64,000 nucleotides of DNA from Alphaproteobacteria bacterium (GTDB lineage: Bacteria; Pseudomonadota; Alphaproteobacteria; Rhodobacterales; Rhodobacteraceae): contig JARFTV010000011.1 of the NCBI GenBank assembly GCA_029289325.1, positions 1-64,000 of the forward strand, in the 5' to 3' direction. Positions 16,011 through 24,175 of the stretch are shown piece by piece (the first letter of the stretch is position 1; every line of letters begins with the position of its first letter). The notes beneath the pieces were generated by a model. It searched no databases. It was not told the DNA's origin and saw nothing but the letters and a program-made list of their open reading frames with translations. Made by a program: the position numbers and the translations under genes.

Positions 16011-18437
16011 TCATTCCGCCGCCCGCAATCGCAGATCCGCCACCGGCTGCCAGTCGACCGGCCGCTCGGCATATGCGGCCCAAGGATCGGCCTGATGGAT
16101 CGACTGGCTCAGCATGAAGCGGTCGTAAAGCGCGCGCCGGATCGCAGGGTCCACGATCTGGGCGCGGCACCAGTCAAGGCCGACCTTCGCCACCCACTTG
16201 TAGATTCGATGCAGGTAGCGGGCATTCTCGCGGTATAGCTGGGTGAAGGCGGCGATCACCTCCATTGCCTCATCTTCGGTCGCGACAGTGACCAGAAGTT
16301 CAGTCTCCTTCACATCCATCCCAGCCGCCCCCGCGACGCTGATCTGGTAGCCACTATCCACGCAGACAACGCCGATATCCTTGCAAGTCGCTTCGGCGCA
16401 GTTCCTTGGGCAGCCGGACACGCCCAACTTGACCTTGGCCGGCGTCCAGGACCCCCAGAGGAGTTTTTCCAATTTAATCCCGAGGCCGGTGGAATCCTGC
16501 GTGCCGAAGCGGCAGAATTCGGAGCCGACACAGGTCTTCACTGTGCGCAGCCCCTTGGCATACGCGTGACCCGAGACCATCCCGGCGGCGTTCAGGTCGG
16601 ACCAGATCGCGGGCAGGTCTTCCTTCCTGACACCCAGCAGGTCGATCCGCTGGCCGCCGGTCACCTTGACCATCGGCACGGCGTATTTGTCCGCCGCATC
16701 GGCAATCGCCCGCAGCTCCGCCGGAGTGGTCACCCCGCCCCACATGCGGGGGACGACAGAATAGGTGCCGTCCTTCTGGATATTGGCGTGGTTTCTTTCG
16801 TTAACGAAGCGCGATTGCCGGTCGTCGCGGTAGTCGAGCGGCCAGTCGGCCAACAGGTAGTAGTTCAGTGCCGGGCGGCACGAGGCGCAGCCGCCGACCG
16901 TCTTCCAGCCCAGCTCCTGCATCACGGCGGGAATGGATTTGAGACCGCCGGCCTTTATCAGCCGCCGCACGTCCTCATGCGTGTGGTCGGTGCATTTGCA
17001 CATCGGCGGATTGGCATTGGCGGTAAAGCCGTCGCCCAGCGTCAGCGCCATGACCTGCTCCACAAGGCCGGTGCAGGTGCCGCAGCTGGCGCTAGCCTTG
17101 GTGGCGGTCCGAACCGCATCCAGCGTGCTGGCGCCACCTTCGATTGCAGTAACGATCCTTCCCTTGCAGACGCCGTTGCAGCCACAGATCTCCGCCTCAG
17201 GCGGCAAGGCTGCAACGGCTGCCAGAGGGTCCGCTGAAGCGCCCCCCTGAAACGCCGGGCCAAAGATCAGCGTGTCGCGGATCGCAGATACGTCTTCGCC
17301 CGTTCGGATCTTGTCGAAGAACCAGGCCCCGTCGGCGGTATCGCCATACATGACCGCGCCGATCAGCCGGTCATCTTCCACCACCAGCCGCTTGTAGACC
17401 CCACGCCCGGGATCGCGGAAGACGATATCCTCGCGGCCCGGAGCACCGGCAAAATCTCCGGCGCTGAACAGGTCAACGCCGGTGACCTTCAACTTGGTCG
17501 CGGTCTGCACAGGGCGGAAAGCGGCCTCTTGCCCCATCAGGGTCGCGGCCAGCACCCTAGCCTGGTCGTAGAGCGGGGCCACCAGACCGAAGAGCTGCTT
17601 GTCATGCTCAACACATTCCCCCAGCGCAAAGATCGAGGGGTCGGAGGTGCGCATTTGGTCATCGACCGTGATCCCGCGTCCGATGTCCAGACGTGCATCG
17701 GTGGCGATGCGGATTTCGGGCCGGATGCCCACCGCCATGCAGACAAGGTCAGCATCATAGACAGTGCCATCCTCCAGCAGCACTGCTTCTACCCTGCCCT
17801 TTCCCAGAATTGCCTTGGTCGCACCTTTGCAATGCACACGGATGCCGCGTGCCTCGAGGTCCCGTTGCAGAAGATAGCCCGCGGCCGGGTCCAGTTGACG
17901 CTCCATCAGGTGACCCATCAGGTGGATCACCGTCACCTCCGCCCCGCGGGCGGCCATTCCGGCCGCCGCTTCCAGCCCCAGCAAGCCGCCGCCGATCACC
18001 ACCGCCTTCGCACCCGGGCCGCTGGCGGCGATCATCGCGTTCGTATCGTCGAGGTCGCGATAGGTGACGACGCCGGGCAGATCGCGTCCTGCCACCGGGA
18101 TCATGAAGGGCGCGCTACCGGTCGCAATCACCAGCACGTCATAGGGTGTCTCGCCCCGCTGCGAGACAACGACTTTCCGGCCGCGATCGATCCTGACCAC
18201 CGCCTCGCCAAACCGACACTCAACCCCCCGAGCGGCATACCAAGCATCGTCATGCGTGACGATCTGATCATAGGTCTTCTCGCCCGACAGCACCGGCGAC
18301 AGCATCAGCCGATTGTAATTGCCGCGCGGCTCGGCGTTGAACAGTGTCACATGGCCGTCAAAGCCCGCTTCGAACAGATGCTCCAGCATCCGGCCCGAGG
18401 CCATCCCCGCCCCGATCACCACAAGTTTCCAGGTCAT
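16011..18437 (-). CDS. nirB: Nitrite reductase [NAD(P)H] large subunit
   Basis: 808 residues; six-electron reduction of nitrite to ammonium. An N-terminal FAD/NAD(P)-binding half begins GAGMASGRML and has a second nucleotide fold (VVIGGGLLGLEAAAGMAARG). BFD-like [2Fe-2S] segments follow (CGCNGVCKGRI, CGTCTGLVEQV; then CKCTDH and GGCASCRPALNYY). The C-terminal sulfite/nitrite reductase fold has the siroheme-[4Fe-4S] cysteines in TCVGSEFCRFG and GCPRNCAEA. ATG 18437 overlaps the ATPase stop by 4 bases, so translation is coupled to the transporter genes. Confidence 0.97.
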   Translation of the reverse strand: MTWKLVVIGAGMASGRMLEHLFEAGFDGHVTLFNAEPRGNYNRLMLSPVLSGEKTYDQIVTHDDAWYAARGVECRFGEAVVRIDRGRKVVVSQRGETPYDVLVIATGSAPFMIPVAGRDLPGVVTYRDLDDTNAMIAASGPGAKAVVIGGGLLGLEAAAGMAARGAEVTVIHLMGHLMERQLDPAAGYLLQRDLEARGIRVHCKGATKAILGKGRVEAVLLEDGTVYDADLVCMAVGIRPEIRIATDARLDIGRGITVDDQMRTSDPSIFALGECVEHDKQLFGLVAPLYDQARVLAATLMGQEAAFRPVQTATKLKVTGVDLFSAGDFAGAPGREDIVFRDPGRGVYKRLVVEDDRLIGAVMYGDTADGAWFFDKIRTGEDVSAIRDTLIFGPAFQGGASADPLAAVAALPPEAEICGCNGVCKGRIVTAIEGGASTLDAVRTATKASASCGTCTGLVEQVMALTLGDGFTANANPPMCKCTDHTHEDVRRLIKAGGLKSIPAVMQELGWKTVGGCASCRPALNYYLLADWPLDYRDDRQSRFVNERNHANIQKDGTYSVVPRMWGGVTTPAELRAIADAADKYAVPMVKVTGGQRIDLLGVRKEDLPAIWSDLNAAGMVSGHAYAKGLRTVKTCVGSEFCRFGTQDSTGLGIKLEKLLWGSWTPAKVKLGVSGCPRNCAEATCKDIGVVCVDSGYQISVAGAAGMDVKETELLVTVATEDEAMEVIAAFTQLYRENARYLHRIYKWVAKVGLDWCRAQIVDPAIRRALYDRFMLSQSIHQADPWAAYAERPVDWQPVADLRLRAAE

Positions 18438-19228
18438 TCTGCGGCCTCCACGAACCGATGGCGCTCATACAGGAACCGCAGCACCGCCTCACGGGCGCGG
18501 ACGTAGTCGGGCTGGCTGGCAAGCGCGATCCTGTCGCGTGGACGGGGGATCGGGACGGGCAGCACTTCGCCAATGGTGGCGGCGGGGCCGTTGGTCATCA
18601 TCACGATGCGGTCGGCCAGCAGGACCGCCTCATCCACATCATGGGTGATCATGATCATCGTGTTGCCTAGGCGGGCATGGATATCCATCACAGCATCTTG
18701 CAGATGCGCCCGCGTCAGTGCGTCCAGCGCGCCGAAGGGCTCATCAAGCAGCAGGATCTTCGGCTCCATCGCCAGTGCGCGGGCGATGCCCACCCGCTGC
18801 CGCATACCGCCCGAGATCTCTCCAGGTCGCTTGTCGGCGGCATGGGTCATTTGCACGAGGTCAAGGTTCTGCATGATCCAGTCACGCCGCTCGGCCCGTG
18901 ATTTCGTGCTGCCAAAGACCTTTGTCACGGCCAGTTTCACGTTGTCGTAGACTGTCAGCCACGGCAGCAGGCTGTGGTTCTGGAAGACCACCGCGCGGTC
19001 GGGGCCGGGGGCGTTGACCTCGCGACCTTCCAACTTGATTGCGCCGGTCGTCACTTCGGTCAATCCGGCGATCAGGTTCAGAAGCGTGGACTTGCCGCAG
19101 CCGGAATGGCCGATGATGCTGACGAACTCGCCCTTCTCAATGGTCAGGCGGATATCGGACAGGACTTCGGTCACTTTCGGACCGCTGATGAAGCTTTTGC
19201 AGACCCGGTCGATTTGCAGGTATTTCAT
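18434..19228 (-). CDS. nrtD: Nitrate ABC transporter ATP-binding protein
   Basis: A 264-residue ATPase of the NrtD/SsuB-type group. Walker A GHSGCGKST (residues 40-48), ABC signature ISGGMRQRVG, Walker B ILLLDEPFGALDALTR and the H-loop ITHDVDEA are intact. It energises nitrate/nitrite uptake with the NrtB permease and the NrtA binding protein. Unlike cyanobacterial NrtC there is no fused binding-protein domain. It follows the permease by 12 bases. Confidence 0.95.
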   Translation of the reverse strand: MKYLQIDRVCKSFISGPKVTEVLSDIRLTIEKGEFVSIIGHSGCGKSTLLNLIAGLTEVTTGAIKLEGREVNAPGPDRAVVFQNHSLLPWLTVYDNVKLAVTKVFGSTKSRAERRDWIMQNLDLVQMTHAADKRPGEISGGMRQRVGIARALAMEPKILLLDEPFGALDALTRAHLQDAVMDIHARLGNTMIMITHDVDEAVLLADRIVMMTNGPAATIGEVLPVPIPRPRDRIALASQPDYVRAREAVLRFLYERHRFVEAAE

Positions 19229-19240
19229 CGTCTGAGCCCC

Positions 19241-20125
19241 CTATGCAGCCGTGCCGCGAGACACGACGCGCCCGATGAAGGCAACCAGCCGGTCAAGCAC
19301 GAAGCCTGTCACCCCGATGTAGACCAGCGCCACCATGATGTCGGTCAGGCGGGAAGAGTTCCACGCATCCCAGATGAAGAAGCCGATGCCCACACCTCCG
19401 GTCAGCATCTCGGCGGCGACGATGGCGAGCCACGAGAGGCCAACGCCGATGCGGAGGCCGGAAAAGATGTAGGGCGCGGCTGAAGGCACCATGATCTTCC
19501 AGAAGAACTCTACCTGGTTCAGCCGCAGGACGGCGGCGACATTGCGGTAATCCTGCGGAATGGCGCGGACGCCGGCGGCGGTGTTGATGATGATCGGCCA
19601 GATCGCGGTGATGAAGATCACGAAGATTGCCGATGGCCGGCTGTCCATGAAGGCGGCCAGCGAGATCGGCAGCCAGGCCAGCGGCGGCACGGTGCGCAGG
19701 ACCTGAAAGATTGGGTCAAAGCCCCGCATCATCAGCGCCGATTGCCCGATCACCGCGCCGACCAGCACGCCCACAACGGCGGCAAGGCCAAATCCATAGG
19801 CCACCCGCTCCAGGGAGGTAAGGACACGCCAACCCAGCCCTATGTCCTGTGTCCCGTAGACATAGAACGGGTCGAGAATAAGGTCGGCGCTCTCGGCCCA
19901 TACAGCGGCGGGGGTTGGGAGACCCGAACCTTCCCCGGAAAACGCTACCTGCCAAACCGCCAGCAGCACCATCAGCACCACCAGCGGCGGCAGGACCATG
20001 GCGCCAAGATCGGACAGGATGCGCCGGACCCCGAGCTGCGGGTTCGGCGTGGCCGGCAGGGAAATGACCTTGGCCGACGGCTTCGGCGCGTTTTCCGGCG
20101 GGGATTTCAATGCGACAATCGACAT
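19241..20125 (-). CDS. nrtB: Nitrate ABC transporter permease
   Basis: A 294-residue inner-membrane permease of the BPD_transp_1 type. The N-terminal ~40 residues are cytoplasmic; the first membrane span is LGAMVLPPLVVLMVLLAVWQVAF, with about five further spans. The EAA-like loop is seen as MDSRPSAIFVIFITAIWPIIINTAAGVRAIPQDY. Start ATG 20125 is preceded by gaggggg; the longer frame to 20176 would overlap nrtA. Ten bases separate it from the nrtA stop. Confidence 0.94.
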   Translation of the reverse strand: MSIVALKSPPENAPKPSAKVISLPATPNPQLGVRRILSDLGAMVLPPLVVLMVLLAVWQVAFSGEGSGLPTPAAVWAESADLILDPFYVYGTQDIGLGWRVLTSLERVAYGFGLAAVVGVLVGAVIGQSALMMRGFDPIFQVLRTVPPLAWLPISLAAFMDSRPSAIFVIFITAIWPIIINTAAGVRAIPQDYRNVAAVLRLNQVEFFWKIMVPSAAPYIFSGLRIGVGLSWLAIVAAEMLTGGVGIGFFIWDAWNSSRLTDIMVALVYIGVTGFVLDRLVAFIGRVVSRGTAA

Positions 20126-20135
20126 GCCCACCCCC

Positions 20136-21416
20136 TCACGCCATGGCCTTGATCGACAGGCTGTCGAGATAGGCATCCGGGTTCGCCGGGTCGAAGCTCT
20201 TGCCGTCGAAGAATGTCTCTACCCCCCGGCTGTCGCCGAAATCGGGGGTCAGGCCGAGGCCCTTGGCGGCCTCAAGCCACAGATCGCCGCGGTTCGTCGC
20301 ATCGACCAGCGCCTTGGTATTAAGATCGCCCGGCAGGTTGCCCCAGCGCTTGTTCTCGGTGATGAACCAGCTGTCCAGGGACTTCCACGGGTATGAGGTC
20401 GCCCCGTCGCGCCAGAACTTCATCGCAAGATCGGGCCGGGTTTCCACGCGACCGTTGCCATAGTTGATCTCGCCCTTGATGCGGGTAACGATGTCGGCGA
20501 CCGGCACGTTGTACCACTGGCGACGGCCGACGATGGAAGCCATCTCTTCCTTGTTGGCGGGGTCATCGCACCAGATCTGCGCCTCCATCACCGCCATCAT
20601 CAACGCCACCGTTGCGTTGGGGTTTGCGTCCACCCAGTCGGCACGCATGCCCAGGATCTTTTCGGGGTGCAGGTTCCAGATCTCGCCCGTGGTTGTGGCG
20701 GTAAAGCCGATGCCCTGGTTGACCAGCTGTTCGTTCCACGGCTCGCCGACGCAGAAGGCCTCCATGTTGCCGACCTTCATGTTCGCCACCATCTGCGGCG
20801 GCGGTACAACGATCAGGTCGACATCCCTGGTCGGGTCAATTCCGCCCGCTGCCAGCCAGTAGCGCATCCACAAATCATGCGTCCCGCCGGGGAAGGTCAT
20901 GGCGACCGGCACCTCCTGCCCCGCCGCCCGCTTGGCGGCAAAGACCTCGCGCAGGGGCGAGCTGTCGAGGCCAACGCCGGTCTCGGCATGAGCCTGCGCG
21001 ACCGAGATCGCTTGCGCGTCCTCGTTCAGGTTCAGAAGCGTGTACATCGGCAAGGGCTGGTTGTTCTGCATCACACGACCGGTGGCATACAAATGCACCT
21101 TCGGCCGCAGGATATGCCCGCCGTCGATCCCGCCTGCGGCCGACCCTAGCGCCATGTTGTCCCGCGTAGCGCCCCAGCTGGCCTGCTTTTCCACCAGCAC
21201 ATCGGGCATGCCGTGCTTGGCGAAGAACCCCTTTTCCAAAGCGATGATCAGCGGCGCAGAGTCGGTCAACGCGATGTAGCCCAGCTTGGCACCCGTCACC
21301 TCTGGTGTGGAGGTGGCGGCCCAAGCCCCGCCGGGCAGGACCAGCTTGGCTGCGGCGACGGTGGCAGCAAGGCCGGTTGCGGATTTCAGGAAGGCGCGGC
21401 GCGAGCGGTGGGGCAT
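20136..21416 (-). CDS. nrtA: Nitrate ABC transporter substrate-binding protein
   Basis: A 426-residue binding protein of the NrtA/SsuA-like class. The N-terminus MPHRSRRAFLKSATG is a twin-arginine signal followed by a hydrophobic stretch and cleavage near AWA-ATS, so it is probably exported folded to the periplasm. The mature part begins VTGAKLGYIALTDSAPLIIALEKGFF, typical of nitrate/sulfonate binding proteins. ATG 21416 is preceded by agagga. The upstream leader carries antitermination hairpins. It shares ancestry with the NasS gene just upstream, which lacks the signal. Confidence 0.95.
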   Translation of the reverse strand: MPHRSRRAFLKSATGLAATVAAAKLVLPGGAWAATSTPEVTGAKLGYIALTDSAPLIIALEKGFFAKHGMPDVLVEKQASWGATRDNMALGSAAGGIDGGHILRPKVHLYATGRVMQNNQPLPMYTLLNLNEDAQAISVAQAHAETGVGLDSSPLREVFAAKRAAGQEVPVAMTFPGGTHDLWMRYWLAAGGIDPTRDVDLIVVPPPQMVANMKVGNMEAFCVGEPWNEQLVNQGIGFTATTTGEIWNLHPEKILGMRADWVDANPNATVALMMAVMEAQIWCDDPANKEEMASIVGRRQWYNVPVADIVTRIKGEINYGNGRVETRPDLAMKFWRDGATSYPWKSLDSWFITENKRWGNLPGDLNTKALVDATNRGDLWLEAAKGLGLTPDFGDSRGVETFFDGKSFDPANPDAYLDSLSIKAMA

Positions 21417-21483
21417 CAGGCAAGTCCTCTGGCAGGGGCCCCCTCCAGACTGGTTGGGGGGGCGGGCGGCTGGGGTCAAACGC

Positions 21484-21527
21484 AAAAGGCCACCGCAATC
21501 GCCGACCGTGGGGCCGGGATGGGTGGC
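21484..21527 (-). terminator. Attenuator-type terminator in the nrtA leader
   Basis: Read on the minus strand, gccacc (21522-21527) can pair with ggtggc (21489-21494) across a ~27-base loop, followed directly by cuuuu (21484-21488). The 5' arm shares bases with the third hexaloop hairpin (21525-21536), so the two cannot form together. This is the arrangement expected for NasT-type antitermination. Folding was judged by eye only. Confidence 0.55.
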
Positions 21528-21588
21528 GTCGTTGCCGTGCGGGGGACCGCATCCTTGCGGTTCTGGGCAGCGCCGGGCGTCGTTGCCC
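21525..21588 (-). promoter_or_regulatory. NasT (ANTAR) target: three hexaloop hairpins
   Basis: On the minus strand, in order: gggc-AACGAC-gccc (21588-21575), accgc-AAGGAT-gcggt (21561-21546) and ggc-AACGAC-gcc (21536-21525). Each loop has six bases with A at position 1 and G at position 4, the known signature of RNA hairpins bound by ANTAR domains. Linkers are 13 and 9 bases. Known ANTAR targets are described as paired hexaloops; here a third copy overlaps the terminator arm. Confidence 0.7.
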
Positions 21589-21698
21589 TGCACTTGCTCC
21601 AACGGTGCCTACCTGCTTTTCTCCGGTCAAGCGCTGCGGTGCGGTATCGCACTTGCAGCATGAGATTTCTGCAGGTCTGCCGACGCCTGCCCAAATCT

Positions 21699-22874
21699 TC
21701 AGCGCAGAGCGAACGGCGGTTCGAAGGTCTCACCGTCGAAAAAGGCATCCGGTCCCAGAATCATCTGCCCCTTTTCCGAAGCAACCGCTGTCGGATGCAC
21801 CATCCCGCCCTCAATCCGGACCGATGCACCGGGCAGATCCGCTCCCGCCGTGCGTAGGTGGTGGCGGTAAAGGTCGGTACGGAAACACCCCATCGCGACC
21901 TGCATCGCGCGGACTTCGTCCAGTCCGTGCAGCCGGGCGATCCGCCGTGCTAGTAGGGCGGCGAGGCTGCGCCATGGGAAGTTCGCGGCTCCCGCGTGGA
22001 AGCGCACGAAGCCGGGATATTCCCGAACCTCGCCAGTTGCGCTGACGTGGAGACGGTCCATCAGCCCGCGCTCGCTCAGCTCCGTTGGCAGGTTCAGATA
22101 TTCGGGACGTGACAGGATTTCGGCCGCCGTCGCGCGGTTTTCCGCACGATCCAGCCAGCGGCAGGCCCGCCAGACCGCCCGCATCAGACGCCCCGTCTCC
22201 TCTGGTCGGCCCTCAGCGAAGTCGCGGGTCAGGACCAGCCCCTTTTCAGGCGGCGAGGCCCAGATGGCGCGCCCCGCCAGCACCAGCGCTCCAGCCCCGC
22301 GTTCCACCGCGTAAGAGGCCCAGGGCTCTCCCACGCAGAAGGCATCCACCTCGCCGCTGGCCAGTGCATCGGCCATCTGGGGCGGTGGCACGGTGTGGAT
22401 GCTCAGGCCCGCCGCAAGCGCATTCCCGTCCAGCCAGCGCCGCACCAGTTCGGCCTGGGTAGAGAACGGAAAGGGCACGCCCACCCGCAGGCTGTCGGGT
22501 GCAACCGCAGCCAGCGCCGCCCGCGCGGCAAGAGGATCGCCGAATCCGAAGCCATGGCCCTTGCCCCGCATCGCCTGGGCCAAGGCCGTGCTGACGCAGA
22601 TCGCTTGCCCGCCGACCGACAGCACCATCACCAGATCGAACGGCGGATAAGCCGGCCCAAGGCCAAGGCTCTGCGCAATGGGCAGGGGAACCAGCATATG
22701 CGCGGCATCGATCCCGCCCAGACCCAGAAGGTCGCGGCTCTGGGCCCAGCTTTGCAGGCGGATCAGCTTCAGCGCTAAACCCTCCTCGGCTGCAAAGCCC
22801 AGTTCCTGCGCGATGATCAGTGGCGCGGCATCTGTCAGGGGCACGTACCCGAGGCGCAGGCTTGCCATGCTCAT
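21699..22874 (-). CDS. nasS: Nitrate sensor NasS
   Basis: A 391-residue NrtA-like protein without a signal peptide, so cytoplasmic. It starts MASLRLGYVPLTDAAPLIIAQELGFA and contains VDAFCVGEPW, paralleling the ligand-binding fold of NrtA. Together with the adjacent NasT this is the NasS nitrate/nitrite sensor, which in known systems holds NasT inactive until nitrate or nitrite binds. Its ATG overlaps the nasT stop by 4 bases, consistent with equimolar production. Confidence 0.92.
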   Translation of the reverse strand: MSMASLRLGYVPLTDAAPLIIAQELGFAAEEGLALKLIRLQSWAQSRDLLGLGGIDAAHMLVPLPIAQSLGLGPAYPPFDLVMVLSVGGQAICVSTALAQAMRGKGHGFGFGDPLAARAALAAVAPDSLRVGVPFPFSTQAELVRRWLDGNALAAGLSIHTVPPPQMADALASGEVDAFCVGEPWASYAVERGAGALVLAGRAIWASPPEKGLVLTRDFAEGRPEETGRLMRAVWRACRWLDRAENRATAAEILSRPEYLNLPTELSERGLMDRLHVSATGEVREYPGFVRFHAGAANFPWRSLAALLARRIARLHGLDEVRAMQVAMGCFRTDLYRHHLRTAGADLPGASVRIEGGMVHPTAVASEKGQMILGPDAFFDGETFEPPFALR

Positions 22875-23452
22875 GTCAGAAGTCCCGCCGCCATGACCAG
22901 CTGCTGCGCGATGTCAGCCATGCGGCGGTTCTGGTCCATCGCCGTCTTGCGCAGCAGCGCATAGGCAGCCTCTTCGTCGATCCCGCGCGCCTTCATCAGG
23001 ATCGCCTTGGCGCGGTCGATGATCTTGCGTTCCTCCAGCGCGGCGCGCGTCGCGGCCAGTTCGGCGCGCATCTTCTGGAACAGATGAAACCGCGCAATGG
23101 CGGCATCCAGAATCGGCTTGATCCGGTCGGGGTGCAGCCCGTCCACCACATAAGCCGAGACACCCGACTCGATCGCAGCCCGGGTCAGCTGCTCATCCGA
23201 GCGGTCAACGAACATCGCCACTGGTCGCTCCATCGGGCCTGAGATCAACGCCAGCTCCTCCAGTACATCGCGCGACGGATCGGCCACATCGATCAGCACA
23301 ATATCCGGGGACTGCTCGGCAATACGGCGGGCAAGGCCGGTCGGCTCGGAAATGACCGTGATGGCATGATCGCCCGAAGCGCTCAGTCCATCGACGATGC
23401 GAAGGGCGCGGGCGCGGTCCCGCTCGATAACGATGATCGACAGACGCGCCAT
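22871..23452 (-). CDS. nasT: ANTAR-domain antiterminator NasT
   Basis: A 193-residue two-domain regulator. Residues 1-120 are receiver-like (LIDVADPSRDVLEEL) and the last ~65 residues are an ANTAR RNA-binding domain (LEERKIIDRAKAILMKARGIDEEAAYALLRKTAMDQNRRMADIAQQLV). In homologous systems NasT binds paired hexaloop hairpins and prevents terminator formation in the nitrate operon leader; matching hairpins are present upstream of nrtA. ATG 23452 is preceded by ggaggg; a longer frame to 23569 is unlikely. Confidence 0.94.
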   Translation of the reverse strand: MARLSIIVIERDRARALRIVDGLSASGDHAITVISEPTGLARRIAEQSPDIVLIDVADPSRDVLEELALISGPMERPVAMFVDRSDEQLTRAAIESGVSAYVVDGLHPDRIKPILDAAIARFHLFQKMRAELAATRAALEERKIIDRAKAILMKARGIDEEAAYALLRKTAMDQNRRMADIAQQLVMAAGLLT

Positions 23453-23656
23453 GCCAAGCCCTCCGTGAACCCGATGTTTGCGACCGGGTGCAAGGAAGCA
23501 ACTTTCGAGGCTTGCGCGGCCAGCGCATTCTCCGCTCCGGCCTGTTTGACTTGCAACGACACACACCACTGCATGAAACTTGTGCGAGTAGGCAGAAGAC
23601 CTGGGTTAGGAGGACCTCCGCTCAACAACCGACAGGGGTCGGTGAGCGAGCGGCAA
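23453..23656. other. Gap between cheD end and nasT start
   Basis: About 200 bases that should hold the nasT promoter and the end of the che operon. I see a ggagg/cctcc self-complementary spot near 23610-23620 and a near-miss sigma-54 pattern (GG-N11-GC instead of N10) on the minus strand near 23547-23566. Neither is strong enough to call. Confidence 0.4.
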
Positions 23657-24175
23657 TCAGAACAGCGTAACGTTCGGCCGGAAAAGGGGCTCGATCGGCG
23701 CAGTCGGATCGTCCACGATTCCCGGGACGATCATCTGCTGGGCCTTGCCGGTCTGCGGCCAGAAGTGCACCCGCCGGGCATTGGTTCCGCCCAGACTTTC
23801 AGCGATGCAGTTGATCCCCTCCGTGGCAAGGAACTGTCGCGCGAACCTCGCGTTTCCGTCGCCGATCGGTGCCAGCCTGGGCGACATGTTTGCGCCGCCA
23901 AAGGCCTTTGCCACCAGTGCGCCGCGCCGGGCTCCAAGGCGGAGGAGGGCGTTGATCAGCTGCTCCATCGCATTGACGCCATAGCGGTCCGATCTTGCAT
24001 CCATCGACTTACCGCCGTCCGGGAGCAGGAAATGGTTCATTCCGCCAACCCCGCTTTCAGGATCGTGCAAGCAGACGGCGACGCAGGACCCCAGTACGGT
24101 CGACAGCACGACAGGATCGCGCGTGGCGTGGAATTCGCCTTGCGTCAGGGTCACGAAGCGGTTTGTGGTCATCAT
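23657..24175 (-). CDS. cheD: Chemoreceptor glutamine deamidase CheD
   Basis: 172 residues; deamidates receptor glutamines and can interact with CheC-type phosphatases. The catalytic triad region is present: VLGSCVAVCLHD gives Cys31, GGMNHFLLP gives His48, and downstream Thr/Ser positions follow. Its ATG overlaps the cheB stop by 4 bases (ATGATG start). Last gene of the che operon. No cheC is seen in the window. Confidence 0.95.
   Translation of the reverse strand: MMTTNRFVTLTQGEFHATRDPVVLSTVLGSCVAVCLHDPESGVGGMNHFLLPDGGKSMDARSDRYGVNAMEQLINALLRLGARRGALVAKAFGGANMSPRLAPIGDGNARFARQFLATEGINCIAESLGGTNARRVHFWPQTGKAQQMIVPGIVDDPTAPIEPLFRPNVTLF

Larger units (their letters stand above)
21417..21698 (-). 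promoter_or_regulatory. nrtA leader and possible promoter
   Basis: The 282-base gap between nasS and nrtA is untranslated. Besides the hexaloops and terminator it holds a gtgcg-N4-cgcac inverted repeat (21639-21652) and, 8 bases further along the minus strand, ttgacc (21630-21625), which could be a -35 element, though I see no convincing -10. Either nrtA has its own promoter here or transcripts enter from nasT-nasS. The nrt-nir-nas genes would all be under leader control. Confidence 0.5.

Noticed and set aside
23547-23566. Sigma-54-like promoter upstream of nasT
   Set aside because: GG and GC elements are separated by 11 rather than 10 bases and the -24 box is poor.
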